A program made the position numbers and the translations under genes. From the NCBI GenBank assembly GCA_033675265.1, contig JAUJYZ010000412.1, forward strand, positions 124,001-188,000: a stretch of DNA of 64,000 bases, written 5' to 3'. Position 1 is the first letter of the stretch, and every line of letters starts with the position of its first letter. A model generated the notes under the pieces. That model was not told the origin of the DNA, did not search any database, and saw nothing but the letters and a program-made list of their open reading frames with translations. Below, piece by piece: positions 38,373 through 48,630 of the stretch. Source of the stretch: Actinostola sp. cb2023 (taxonomy: Eukaryota > Cnidaria > Anthozoa > Actiniaria > Actinostolidae).

Positions 38373-39375
38373 ATAATAACACCATCCCAAATGTGAAAGT
38401 TCTTTATTTTGTTTATTGCACGCTCCACATGTATCCTTATGCTGTCAATCTGCTGTGTTGCAAGAACATCCTCAGCTGACATTTGATTACTTTGACCAAG
38501 AAATGGAGCGATATTCAGTTTGACACCCAAGGGGTAGTAGGTCTTGAATCGTAAAGCCTTTGTCAGCCATTACTGAGTCCCCATCATCAAATTCCAGATC
38601 AAGAAATCCACTTCGAATGACAATTTCCCTGTCAGAGACACTCCCAGTGTAGAGTTGACTAATAAAGGTTGTTGCTCCACTTGGTGCAATTCCCACAAAT
38701 GCTTTAAAGGTCACATGATTTTTGTATGAACTAATCAGTTCAGTGTTTAACAACAAACTACTTGGCATATGGCACCTCACCTCAATAATGATTCTTGTTG
38801 AAGCATACTTCTCACGAAAGTTATCTGGCATACATTCATCTACTTTGCTTCTAGAAGGCCAGATATTTATCTGTCCAAATTTTAAATACATATAATTAAT
38901 CCATGGAATGAACAGTCTGCTTACTGTTGACTGAGAAATCCCATACAGATGTGACAGGTGTTTCTCACAAAAACCTCTCCTCAATCTACACAGTACAATA
39001 AAAAACTCCTCCAGTGTTTTTAGTGCTCTGGGTCTCCCTATTCTTCTCGCTTTGCTCACTTCATGTTCACTGTCAGTGTCACTTTCAGAGTCCTCACTAT
39101 CGTAATAAAAGTCATCAGGGACACTTCTCTCTTTAGTTGATTTTGAGCAATACCTGATGTTCTCACCGTTTGCTCCAGGATTCAGAAATTTAAAAACAGC
39201 TCGAAAATTCTGAAAGTTTGGAAAACCGGTGTAGTAGCAAATATCCTCATCCGACTTAAAGTGTTCAACAGTAAATAATCGTGACTCACAGATCTTCTTT
39301 TGTTGTTCGAGAATCGAAACTGTGGCTCTCAAGTTGTTATTTTCTGCTACAGACTTCAACTTTGATTTTCTCGGC
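38373..39375 (-). pseudogene. Harbinger/ISL2EU-like DDE transposase exon, catalytic Asp lost
   Basis: Minus strand. Helical start (LRATVSILEQQKKICESRLF), a TGFPNFQNFRAVFKFLNPGA block, an acidic linker (SEDSESDTDSEHE), a helix-turn-helix (LSHLYGISQSTVSRLFIPWI) and the DDE core: SSYKNHVTFKAFVGIAPSGA, VSDREIVIRSGFLDL, DSVMADKGF (second Asp), and after a one-base shift near 38530 VKLNIAPFLGQ, IRIHVERAI (Glu), NFHIWDG. In this family the first Asp lies in an I-I-D-C-T-E motif; here the text is IIIEVRCHMPSS, consistent with an in-frame loss of three codons. Truncated by the hairpin at 38205-38372. The THAP DNA-binding part is probably at 43683-44177 on the same strand. Confidence 0.82.
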
Positions 39376-40090
39376 CAAACTTACTGGTACATGTATCTTA
39401 AAAATTATAGTAGAACATGATTTTATACATCTGAACATGTTAAGTCCAATACAATATGTGTGTCCGTGGTGTACCGTATAAGATCTACTTCACAATATTG
39501 TATACACCACATGCACAGACGGTATATCTTATACAATGCAGCCACTCATATTGTATTTATTAATTATTATACTCATTAATAATTCATGAGGAAAACACAA
39601 TAGAAATCACCACTGTGGTAGAGCTTGTATTTCTGATACATTTTCTTGGCCAAACTTACTGGTATCTTGAAAATTATAGTAGAACATAATTTTATACATC
39701 TGAACATGTTAAGTCCAATACAATATGTGTGTCCGTGGTGTACCGTATAAGATCTACTGCACAATATTGTATACACCACATGCACAGACGGTATATATAT
39801 AATATATAATACCCCGTTCACACCAAGGCTTAAACATGGTTTAAGGTGGTTTAACTAAACAGGTTTAGAAAATTATCTGCAAACGCCATGCAACTTTTGG
39901 CACAAAACTGCTGGTAAACTGTCCTTTACGTTGCACAGTATAAATTCCAGGTAGTTTGATTCTTGTGAAATTAAATGCTCTTAAATTATAGAAGCGAGAA
40001 TAAACTCAGTTTAACTAAACAAGGTTAGGTGTGAACGGGGTATTATACAACGCAGCCACTCATATTGTATCTATTAATAATATTGTCATC
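39366..40090. repeat. Tandem duplication (~275-bp period) interrupted by a MITE
   Basis: 39366-39560 (TCGGCCAAACTTACTGGTA ... CGGTATATCTTATACAATGC) is repeated at 39641-39800 and, after the MITE at 39805-40047, at 40048-40090 (AACGCAGCCACTCATATTG). The spacer word GAGGAAAACACAATAGAAATC at 39588 (21 bases apart from one change) also occurs beside the THAP exon at 43662. Confidence 0.8.
39805..40047. mobile_element. MITE, 243 bp
   Basis: Perfect 20-bp terminal inverted repeats TATAATACCCCGTTCACACC and GGTGTGAACGGGGTATTATA around an AT-rich interior with GGTTTAA-type internal repeats. Inserted into the second unit of the tandem duplication at a TATA-rich site. No transposase. Confidence 0.88.
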
Positions 40091-41336
40091 TTACCTTGAC
40101 CCGAGACATTGGAATTGCTCTTGAGTCGTTGCTCAAATTGCTTATAATACTGATTAAAAGTGCTGACATGCAAATCTATAATTATTTTGTGGTTTGTATA
40201 TAGTTTGATGGGTATGACAAAGGATACAATGGGTATGACTAAGCATTATTGCTTCCTTTTATTTCTGGTCTGGTGTGAAATTTTTGCTATATAAATTTGA
40301 ACAGCTCCCCCCTTCTGATTCATTGCAATAATTAATTCATGACCATACTTATCTATATTGAGCTATATTGAGCTTGTCAAAACTGAGGTCACACAAATCA
40401 CACATCAAACACTAGCTGATGAACACATTTTTATGTACAGCCACAGGTAGAGTTATTTACAAACTGATCAAAAGTAATAAATAGATAAGATAATAAATTG
40501 TTTCTCTTGTTTACAACAACTGATCAAAAGTAAACAAATCAGCAATTGACTCTACTGATGTTTACATAGAATAATATTATGTAAGAATAAATAAATTGCT
40601 ATAAATACTGTATTAGAGTACAAACACTAAAAGCATGCAACATATAACTAGCACTATTTAGTGCTAAATACCTGTAGTGATAATTTATTTCTATTTTTCA
40701 TTGTTTAAATTAGTGCTGTTTAGTACTACTGTATTTGATAGTTGTATGGATTTAGTGTTTGTACTCTAATGCTCCACCTTATTAGGAATATTTAAAAAAT
40801 GCATACTATTAAACAAGCCAGTTGTATTGGCTTCACTCCCATATATGTGCTATATATGTGCTATATATGCCCACAAATAGGGTATGGTTTTTGAACCTCC
40901 AGATCCTTAAATGTATTTTGACCGTAAAATAAAATATCCAATCTTTAAATGGGGTGCATGTTTTATTTTTATCAGTCAACTTCACATGTACATTGTATTG
41001 TTTTGATAGATGATAACATATGGTTAAACTAAATGGATAGTGTTGTCTGCTTCATAATAGAATGCCTACATACATGTAGCTCAATCATTAATAAAAGCTG
41101 TTACAAATAAGTATTCACATATTCATTAAATAGGGTATATATATTCATTCCCCGGGGGGTGATCTCACTGTCACTCTCTCATTCACTGGCCATGGAGGTA
41201 ATAAACAAACTATAACTGTTCTTTCACATTTTTCTACTTAGCGTTTTGTCCTTTCCTCTTGTTTAACAGCAGCAACAGCAACATCATCATTCTACAAATG
41301 GAAATGACTCAACAAAAATTATGATGATGATGATAA
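40091..41336. other. No gene recognised
   Basis: AT-rich non-coding DNA. Notable only for a triple GCTATATATGT-like repeat (40843-40869), a GGGG/CCCC patch at 41151 and poly-purine stretches. No ORF with recognisable motifs. Confidence 0.4.
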
Positions 41337-41395
41337 TAATAATAATAATAATAATAATAAACAATAATAATAATAATAATAACAATAACAATAAT
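41322..41395. repeat. (ATG)n and (ATA)n/(ACA)n microsatellite
   Basis: ATG repeats run into ATA repeats with a few ACA units. Confidence 0.9.
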
Positions 41396-41842
41396 GCTCT
41401 ATCGACCATAACTGATGATGACTTAAGGTATCAGGGTACCCCAAAAAACCTTTCAAACCACTGGTTTTGATTTTTTTGACAATCAAATCAAATTGAATAT
41501 TATCTATCATCTCCAAAAAACAGAATCGCGCGCGATGGTAAAAACTGTCCCTTCTCCTTAAAGGTGCTATCTATCTTCTTCTTTTAATACTCTTCTAATA
41601 CTGTCTAACTCCTCTGTCTCTACCACTAAACTGTCTACCTATAATAAATATTTTTAATTGCACATGAATTTAAAATGTCGATCTGAGATTAATAGTCTGG
41701 CTAATACCATACCATATGTGAACACTAAAGCTTCTACCTGCATGTTCGAAATGATAATCAACTGTCGGTTGATTGATTCAGGTTAAATTAATTACTGAAT
41801 AGAGAACATTTTGTAAAATTTGACGTTGAACTTCATGCTTAC

Positions 41843-42009
41843 CTTGTCATTCAATCGTCGTAGCTTTGCATCTTTCGCTCTAATCTCCCTCTCCTTTTCA
41901 CGTAGTTGAGTTCGTTATTCAACTCCTCGATTGTTTTCTTGCTGTCATCCACGTCTTCTTTCAACTGCTTCCGTTTCTTCATCAACTGCCCAACGTAAAA
42001 TCGCGGCAT
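41843..42009 (-). CDS. First exon of an unrecognised coiled-coil protein
   Basis: Minus strand: ATG at 42009-42007, MPRFYVGQLMKKRKQLKEDV then a heptad-rich, strongly charged helix. The frame reaches TGA at 41853, but one base shift (near NNEL) opens LREKEREIRAKDAKLRRLND, which runs straight to a perfect splice donor ACAAG/GTAAGC at 41842. A real exon with one frame error is therefore likely. The upstream sequence up to the palindrome at 42418 would hold the promoter. No family recognised. Confidence 0.5.
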
Positions 42010-42417
42010 TTTGAAAAATAAAACACTCCGCGAGGAAACCAAAAGTCACAAAAACAAAAAGAAGGCCATTTCATTGATCCATTGAACTTTCGTGTGTAAT
42101 AAGTCCAAAATCAGAGTTGTTTTGCTTTAAAAAGTTAAAACAAGCCTCAAAAAAGCATCTTCGGTTAAGAAGGACCAAAATTAGAAAATGGTCAGAATAA
42201 CAGAGGCCAAAAAACAACAAAATTGCACCATAACCATGCCATGTTTGACATCAAAATGGCGGTCTTGGCAAGTGCTATATTATCCCGCCATTCGATTTTA
42301 TCTCGAAGCGAATACGAATAAATAACGAGGTGCCGAATGAAGTCGGTTTTTGAATTCGTAAATTAGGTACCAGGCTCCAGAAATCGCCGCGCGTCCAAGA
42401 TGGAAATTGTTACGCGA

Positions 42418-42491
42418 AACATTGTCGATTTCGAGGTCGTTTTTGACCACCGTGCACGGTGGTCAAAAACGACCTCGAAATCGACAATGTT
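42418..42491. repeat. Perfect 74-bp palindrome without spacer
   Basis: 37 bases from AACATTGTCGATTTC to CCACCGTG (42418-42454) are followed immediately by their exact reverse complement (42455-42491). The centre is CCACCGTGCACGGTGG. It lies between a minus-strand first exon (ATG at 42009) and a plus-strand ORF that begins in its right arm. Confidence 0.97.
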
Positions 42492-43255
42492 CGCCATTAT
42501 TTGTGTTCAGCGGTCGCGCGCGATAATTTACAAATCAATCATCAAACTATCAAAATAGCGGCGTTTTTAAATGCAAATGAGGTCGCACAAATGCTTGTTG
42601 ATGATGATGATGATGACAATAGCGAAGAAGTACAAAATGTAGAAGTGGAAGAAGGCATCGCAGAAAAACTAAAAGAGTGTCTCAGTGGTCTTTCTGTGGC
42701 GGAAAACGAACACGATCCAAGAACTGGTCTTCCTGTGGGACTTCAGCAAGAATGGGTCGAGCGCGAGATCTTTGCTCAGTCAACCCATCAATTCCGGGGT
42801 CCTGATACTGGATGAAGCCAACATCTGGCTAAGAGGCATCCATCGTCGCCTTACTGGCCGAAGATCGTTGCGTAGACCGTTCTACGCTGAAATCCACAGA
42901 TCGATTCCACGGTCAATCTTCAATGTTATTGTTCGTGTGGTGAAGAGTAGTGACGGCTTTGCCCAACCGTTTTGCTTCCATAGCAAAAATCGAAAAGGGG
43001 AGGTCATATCTCTGACCTCTATTCGACTAGTGAAGGAGCTATTCAGTTTATTGAGTGGTTTGTCGGGGGCTGAAGTGATGGATTTCTTCAAGAGAAAACT
43101 CACTTCAGGATGAGATCTGGACATAAGGTGTCAGTACTTGTTGATGAGCACAAGGATTTTGCTTTTATTTCTAAGTACAACAAAGGAGAACTTACGATCA
43201 GTTATAACTTTGGAGAGTGGAATGTTTGTGGGACACCACAACACAATTAAGTAAG
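42459..43255 (+). CDS. Unrecognised plus-strand coding region, frame-broken
   Basis: Frame from 42459 to 42815: VRHYLCSAVARDNLQINHQT, an acidic DDDDDDNSEE run and GIAEKLKECLSGL. An overlapping frame (42685-43113) continues with RRPFYAEIHRS and LVKELFSLLSGL. At about 43220-43250 a segment ends at AA/GTAAGTCAC, a good splice donor. The acidic segment and coherent frame suggest that part of it is a genuine exon, but I do not recognise the protein and the exact frame path is uncertain. Confidence 0.35.
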
Positions 43256-43298
43256 TCACTCACTCAAATGTTATTATAGACCCTATGCATAATAATTA

Positions 43299-43593
43299 TT
43301 GCCATATATCATTATGACGTCACAGCTCTTTATCATGAGGGGACAGAATTGTGAAGAACAATAGAAATTTGAACTAAATCTGCTCTGCTGAGGTTCGCTT
43401 GATTTAAAATTGGCTATATTATGTCCATCGATGCGTTACTGTGTTTGGTGACTTTTATTGCTTTCAGACGGTCTGTAAAATATATTTTTTTAGGGAAATC
43501 CTGTGTTGCTATTTTGTCCCACTCTCGCGACCATGATCCTTGGCATTTAAACAACAGATTGTTTTGATGTGACGTCATAATGATATAGGGCAA
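43299..43593. mobile_element. MITE, 295 bp
   Basis: Terminal inverted repeats TTGCCATATATCATTATGAC and GTCATAATGATATAGGGCAA (26 bp in total with GTCACA/TGTGAC, two mismatches). The interior is non-coding. The target duplication is unclear. Confidence 0.78.
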
Positions 43594-43682
43594 CTTATGT
43601 TTTTGTAAAACACATTAGCAAATTCATGAATAATTAAGGTAATAATTATAATAATAATTAATGAGGAAAATACAATAGAAAT

Positions 43683-44177
43683 CATAACCGTGGCCATGAG
43701 GATATCTGTAAATTGGAAGCTTTGAGCTCGCTTTCCAGATGAAGGATTCTTGCTTTTAAGGATTCGGTGTCTTCTTCCGAATTAGAACTGTCAGCAGTTT
43801 CAGACTCTGGGATCTTGTCACAGCTGCCATTTGCTCCAGTTTTCATCTGTTTGGCCGACTGGGACTCCCTTGGCGTTGGTAGTTTTCTTTTAGATCCTGA
43901 GACTGTAGACCAGAGAAACTTCGAAGGTACTGCTCCTAGCATTAAGGTAATGATACCGGTCAAAGATTTCTTTAAATCAGAAGGCTGAAAATGACGAGAA
44001 CACACTTTGGTACTTGTAGAGATGATCTTGAAATCTTTGCCTTCGTCTCGACGGATAGCGTGGAACCATTGCCTCCTCAAACTTTCGTTCTTTGGGAAAA
44101 TAAAATACGATATTTTCTCCCCAGTTTCATTTATGTAACCCTTGAAGGTACAGAGAGGGACACAGCAATGCGTTGGA
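43683..44177 (-). pseudogene. THAP-domain exon of a Harbinger-like transposon
   Basis: Minus strand from about 44177: PTHCCVPLCTFKGYINETGE, KISYFIFPKNE, RRQWFHAIRRDEGKDFKI, KVCSRHFQPSDLK, MLGAVPSKFLW. This is a complete C2CH THAP zinc finger (CxxxxC ... CSRH) with its C-terminal AVPS box, followed by a coiled-coil tail (LKARILHLESELKASN). The expected initiator before PTHCC reads ATT instead of ATG, and there is one frame change near 44090. THAP fused to helix-turn-helix and DDE domains is typical of ISL2EU/Harbinger-type transposases, so this probably belonged with 38373-39375. Confidence 0.75.
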
Positions 44178-44731
44178 ATTGAGAAGTAAAGGAAAACGAT
44201 ATTTTTCTAAGAAATTCTGACACATCAACAATGCTTACGATACAATTCTAACTTACGATTACGAGTTGAGGCCTTTGCGGCCTCGCTTTCATGCAACTTA
44301 GTTTCCAGTCTCGCTCTTATTGCATAGCGTGTATACGACTTTACGATCGATCGATCGAGTACGTACGTAAATTGGACTCTTATTAATTATACCAGTATAC
44401 TTACCTATTTACACCTACAAGTAAAGTAACTTAAAATGTAAATAATTGAACTATATTTTAGAGCTCAGGAAAGAGAAGAAAGTTGACTACTAATTTATAT
44501 GAGATAGTTTCGCTGCAAAGACCTGGAGCACACCCACGAAAAGCCCTAATTCACTGCAGCAAGTAATATATATGTAATGAATTAATTATGTAATAACCAT
44601 TATTAATTGCATGTATCATTTGGCATGCACTTTCACAATACATGTGGTATTGTCTCATAGGTGGTAATAACTAATATACTGGCTTTATATTTTAAAAATA
44701 TTGATTATTGTCATTATAATATCTGTTGCAG
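44178..44731. other. No gene; contains upstream intron of next gene
   Basis: AT-rich, with GATC repeats at 44345-44357. The last ~20 bases (TATAATATCTGTTGCAG) form a splice acceptor for the exon at 44732. Confidence 0.4.
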
Positions 44732-45340
44732 GCTGCTTCAAGGATCCTGAAAAAGGCAAAGTCCCCAAGAACAATTTGGACAGAATCTGAAACTAGAACT
44801 CTCATCCAATATACAGCAATACATAGAGTTGACACAGAAAAGGAATGGCCTTCAATGAAAGCACCGCATCAATTTTGGGAAAAGGCAGCTGAATACATCA
44901 AGCAGAATACAGCAAGTAAATGTTTAAGAAGGCAACTGGCTGTGCGTCAACGCGTTCAATTATACTTGGCAAAACAGTTCAAAACTGTTGGTGAAGCTGA
45001 AGAAAAATATGGATTGACAGTTGCCAGTTACCTAAATGGTGACCATTTCCAACAACAAGCTTCTGTGGAAAATACAAGTCCTCTCCAAATAGTCAAAAAT
45101 GCATTTAATAAACTCAATAAAATAGAGAAAGCATCTCTATTGAATGAATGGACATTACAGATGAAAGGAAGCGAGGAAACATTAATTAAATTGATGCCAA
45201 AAGAAAGGAGACTATCAATAGCTGATTTATTAGTAAAGGAGATTGCCGCCGAACAAGGAATAATTTCCGTTCTTGGTAACTTTGTAACCTTGTCATTGTC
45301 AGCCATGAAAAGGCTTCAAAACGTAGGGAAGAACAATTGA
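44732..45340 (+). CDS. Exon of unnamed multi-exon gene: Myb/SANT-like domain
   Basis: Starts after a clear acceptor (TCTGTTGCAG). AASRILKKAKSPRTIWTESE, ETRTLIQYTAIHRVDTEKEW, FWEKAAEYIKQ and RQLAVRQRVQLYLAKQF form a helical Myb/SANT-like DNA-binding pattern with Trp in helix 1. A helical region follows (KLNKIEKASLLNEWTLQMKG; LSIADLLVKEIAAEQGI). Ends at TGA 45338-45340. Possibly the last exon of one gene or an exon extended into an intron, since further exon-like segments follow on the same strand. Confidence 0.6.
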   Translation, partial: AASRILKKAKSPRTIWTESETRTLIQYTAIHRVDTEKEWPSMKAPHQFWEKAAEYIKQNTASKCLRRQLAVRQRVQLYLAKQFKTVGEAEEKYGLTVASYLNGDHFQQQASVENTSPLQIVKNAFNKLNKIEKASLLNEWTLQMKGSEETLIKLMPKERRLSIADLLVKEIAAEQGIISVLGNFVTLSLSAMKRLQNVGKNN

Positions 45341-45361
45341 TCTTCAAGTTTTGAATTGCAG

Positions 45362-45454
45362 AAAACAGACATTCCCTTGTTGCCTCTGACACGAATGCCA
45401 TTTGGGATGATAGAATATAATATTGAGTTTTTCACAGCTATAAATGTGCACCAG
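45362..45454 (+). CDS. Exon of unnamed gene family (RMPFGMIEY segment)
   Basis: Between acceptor GAATTGCAG and donor CCAG/GTTTGT: TDIPLLPLTRMPFGMIEYNI and EFFTAINVHQ. Together with the next exons it matches, in order, a recurring uncharacterised animal gene family that I know only by motif pattern. Confidence 0.5.
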
Positions 45455-45743
45455 GTTTGTCATCTCAACTTTGACTTGTAACTATATTCATACTTAACGA
45501 GGTGGGTGGTATAAGTGTGTTTTTGAACGAGTGTGGTTTTCCAAAACACATGAGTACAAATTATTTCCAAATTGAATGAGAAATCTTATGATTACAAATT
45601 TATAATATTCATGAAGAAATAATAATTTGCACTGCAACCTTTCAACTGCACTGCTCTTACCCAATCAGAATCGATAATTTGTTTTCAAGAATATTACTAG
45701 AACTATAATTAATAATAATTATACATGTATTAATAATTATAAG

Positions 45744-45875
45744 GTACATGAACCAGAAGACTACAAGATTTGGTTAGAGACCATGGACACAGAGTTCCCT
45801 TTGCGCTTCAAGTGACTCTTTGCAGGCCCAATGTGGAGCGGATGCAATCAAGAGGATATTGGTTACACAATGAAG
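45744..45875 (+). pseudogene. Exon of unnamed gene family with stop (LFAGPMWS segment)
   Basis: VHEPEDYKIWLETMDTEFPL, a TGA at 45813, then LFAGPMWSGCNQ, bounded by AAG/GTACATG at the end. The premature stop means that this copy is probably a pseudogene. Confidence 0.5.
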
Positions 45876-45969
45876 GTACATGTATCAATGTGATTGTTTA
45901 AAAGTTGTACTTGTTGTACTACATATTTTCTGGGGATGATATATGTATTTTTTTAACTTGATTTTGCAG

Positions 45970-46061
45970 GCCAAAGTTAATATTGCCAAAACCAACTTAG
46001 AGCAGGACGTGTAAGACGCAATCAGGCTTCAGAGCCAAAATGCCCAGGAAATGAAATACAG
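45970..46061 (+). pseudogene. Exon of unnamed gene family with stop (NLEQDV segment)
   Basis: Acceptor GATTTTGCAG and donor ATACAG/GTGAAT. AKVNIAKTNLEQDV, TAA at 46012-46014, then DAIRLQSQNAQEMKYR, a single helix. Confidence 0.5.
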
Positions 46062-46224
46062 GTGAATTAGTTAAATGTGAAAGAAAGCTAACTCATACAA
46101 TATGTCCATGTTGATCCAATAATATTAAAAATATACGAAGACATAATTTTTAGACATATATATTTCATTACATATAAAATTGAGTTTGTGCTACACGTAC
46201 TTTTGCCACATTTTTAATTGGGTT

Positions 46225-46443
46225 CATGCATTAGACGAGCTAAAAGTAGCAAATCCCGAAGGAAGATTCTGGATAAAGCTGGATGCAACAGATGTGAAAC
46301 AGGCCCTTATGGAATCTGGAAGGAAAGTTTGGAATGGTGACGTGGACATGGGCGATGAAAGCTTAAAGAAATTTAGAGACGATTATGAAGAGAGGATGGT
46401 AGTGATGGAAATAATGAAATCTCAAGATGCAACATTATTTTAA
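46225..46443 (+). CDS. Exon of unnamed gene family (FWIKLDATDVK segment)
   Basis: ALDELKVANPEGRFWIKLDA, TDVKQALMESGRKVWNGDVD, MGDESLKKFRDDYEERM. The pattern FWIK.DA.DVK.AL.ES...W.GDVD.GD is shared by many animal paralogues of unknown function. The exact acceptor is unclear (a TTAG lies at 46231-46234). Confidence 0.55.
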   Translation, partial: HALDELKVANPEGRFWIKLDATDVKQALMESGRKVWNGDVDMGDESLKKFRDDYEERMVVMEIMKSQDATLF

Positions 46444-46516
46444 TAATTATTTTAATTATTTTAAATACTTAAAAATATTTCTCAGACAACTCATGATCAA
46501 AGAAACATGATTTACT

Positions 46517-46961
46517 TTGAAGAAGATTAACATTCTTGAAGGATGGATTACATCAAAGAATTATTTCACAAAAAGTTCAACAGCGGAAACCCTCAAGAAC
46601 TTAAATTGGGAAATAATAGAGTTTCAAACGCTGATGGAAGAAAATCAAAATTTATCAAGCGAGTATGAAGAGCTATTCAGCCACATGGGGCCAAATTCAA
46701 ATGCCAACCGAGAAGTTCTCAATGTATGTATTGGAAACCTAATCCCAGACTCCTTGAAATACTTAAGAAACCTATTCAAGATAAAGAGAACTCCAGCCAC
46801 ACATGTTTTAGTAACAATGTTGTCTGATGAGAAACGAAACAAGAAACCATATGCACTGCCCGTCAGATATGTTTCTTATAGAGGCATAAAAGATCAGTAC
46901 GTGAGAGATTTGAATAAAGAGTTAAAGGAAAATATGGTGGAGCGTGGTTTGCATGTTGTAG
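46517..46961 (+). CDS. Exon of unnamed gene family (SDEKRNKKPYALPVRY segment)
   Basis: A long helical segment (AETLKNLNWEIIEFQTLMEE; GNLIPDSLKYLRNLFKIKR), then ATHVLVTMLSDEKRNKKPYA, LPVRYVSYRGIKDQYVRDLN and ENMVERGLHVVG, ending at a textbook donor G/GTAAGT (46962). This is the most conserved block of the family. It would encode a globular domain; function unknown. Confidence 0.65.
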
Positions 46962-47017
46962 GTAAGTCATTGCTCTTCTAGCAAGCAGTCTCACTTTTCC
47001 CTCCATACTCAGCTACA

Positions 47018-47158
47018 ATACAATACAATGCAATACAATACAATACAATACAATACAATACAATACAATACAATACAATACAATACAATACAATACAATA
47101 CAATACAATACAATACAATACAATACAATACAATACAATACAATACAATACAATACAA
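47018..47158. repeat. (AATAC)n pentanucleotide microsatellite, ~28 units
   Basis: Almost perfect ACAAT/AATAC repeats in the intron directly after the exon ending at 46961. The two overlapping minus-strand ORFs here (CIVLY repeats) are artefacts. Confidence 0.98.
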
Positions 47159-47960
47159 GCTGTATGGAATGCTGTGGTAATATGGGAATGGGGGCAAGTT
47201 TCAAGTAGTGAGATGGGAGAGGAAAAGTAGGGACTGCAAACAAATTATCAGATTTTGTTTCACAGATTAAATGCCATCACTCTCATCTTGTATTTGACAA
47301 ATAAAAAATATATATTTTTCTTCACACTGCTACATAACATATGTGCTTTGAAATTTCCACTTAAATAACTAACCTAAACACGTAACTTACCCATACCCAC
47401 CATAAAACCCTAAACCTAACCTTAGAACAACCCTCAGGGAAATGTAAACCAGTGGGAAAAATTTAACCACAACATATACAATGTTTTTTGCTCCTTAAGG
47501 ACCCAAGGGGACACTCGTCCTTTGCACTTATGGCAGTTATTGCATGATGCAAGGGAGTCTGTAAAGAAAATGAGTAAAAATGTTTTACTTGAGATGTTGG
47601 AAGTGAAAGGGAGTATGTATATAGTTAGTAAAAGTGTATAATAATGTACCAAATCTCAGTCAGCAGACAATTCACCAAACAAATGCATGCTACATCATTT
47701 GACATTATTTGCCTTCCAAATTTGAAACATGGGGAAAATTGAATGTGAATTAATTTGGGCAAAATAGCAACAACTAAACAATAGAAAAAAATATTTATGT
47801 ACTATTTAGTTTTATTTATGTACTGCTTCATGGATTTAGTGTGAGCACTTACATTTGTATAAGAACTGAATGATGAAGTTCAGTGTTCCTGATTTCCTAA
47901 AATCACCTGTGTGTGAATTATACTTTATGCAAATATATGTATTGTTTGCTCTCGTTGTAG
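47159..47960. other. Intron of the unnamed gene; no other feature
   Basis: AT-rich sequence ending in a T/C-rich tract and acceptor TCTCGTTGTAG at 47950-47960. One stretch (47370-47470) resembles the reverse of 37080-37230. Confidence 0.4.
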
Positions 47961-48263
47961 TCAATCCTGATGGCAGTATCCAAGTAGTTAGACCAAACAG
48001 CGATATTCCTAATGCAATAAGACTCCAGCTCCATGATCTTCAGACTGTACACAACATGGCTTTAGAAGATGCACTTAGAAATATTAGAAGTTCCACGGTT
48101 CCTCCTGGTTACACCCCCTATCCCTTCCGACGTTATACTCCCGAGTCAACACTTGACATACTTCGCTCTGTTGTGGTAACATGTGTGTTCAAATCTGTAG
48201 TCAAGCCATCTTGGATGCCTTCGAATCCTAAAACAGGGATCCCATTTTACACAGGAGACCCAT
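47961..48263 (+). CDS. Exon of unnamed gene family, cut by transposon insertion
   Basis: VNPDGSIQVVRPNSDIPNAI, RLQLHDLQTVHNMALEDALR, TPYPFRRYTPESTLDILRSV, KTGIPFYTGDPYMC. It starts at a good acceptor. At 48264-48271 the DNA transposon's target duplication begins, so the exon ends within or right beside the insertion site. Confidence 0.55.
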
Positions 48264-48271
48264 ACATGTGT

Positions 48272-48630
48272 ATGGTGGCCGAGAACTGCCATCATAAAAA
48301 AGAGAAAAATATTGCTCGGATTTTAATTTTTTAATTTTTTTTTCTTTTTTCATATATTTTCATTTCATTTCAAATTTTAATTATTTATTTTTATTTGTTT
48401 TTATTTTATTTTTCAATTCTAATTGCGATAAAAAGGAAATTGTTTTCTTTTTTTCCCTGCTTCTTTCATTTCATTTTGTTTTCGTTTCTGTTTTATTTCG
48501 TTTCGTTTGTTTTGTTTTCGTTTGTTTTGTTTTTCTTTGAAAAAAGTCTCGTACGTGGCCGAAGACTGCCATCGGCCGAAAGCTGGCAGTGTCGAGCGGT
48601 CCTGGATTCTAGTCTGTGTGTTCAAAATGG
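48272..48630 (+). repeat. Left TIR of the two-gene transposon, with promoter region
   Basis: T-rich left TIR with words CTCGTACGTGGCCGAAGACT and GCCATCGGCCGAAAGCTGGC near its inner end, followed by TCAAAATGGCG carrying the plus-gene ATG (48627-48629). The same inner end occurs in reverse at 51400. Confidence 0.88.

Noticed and set aside
47009..47243. Minus-strand ORFs of CIVLY repeats
   Set aside because: Translation of the (AATAC)n microsatellite.
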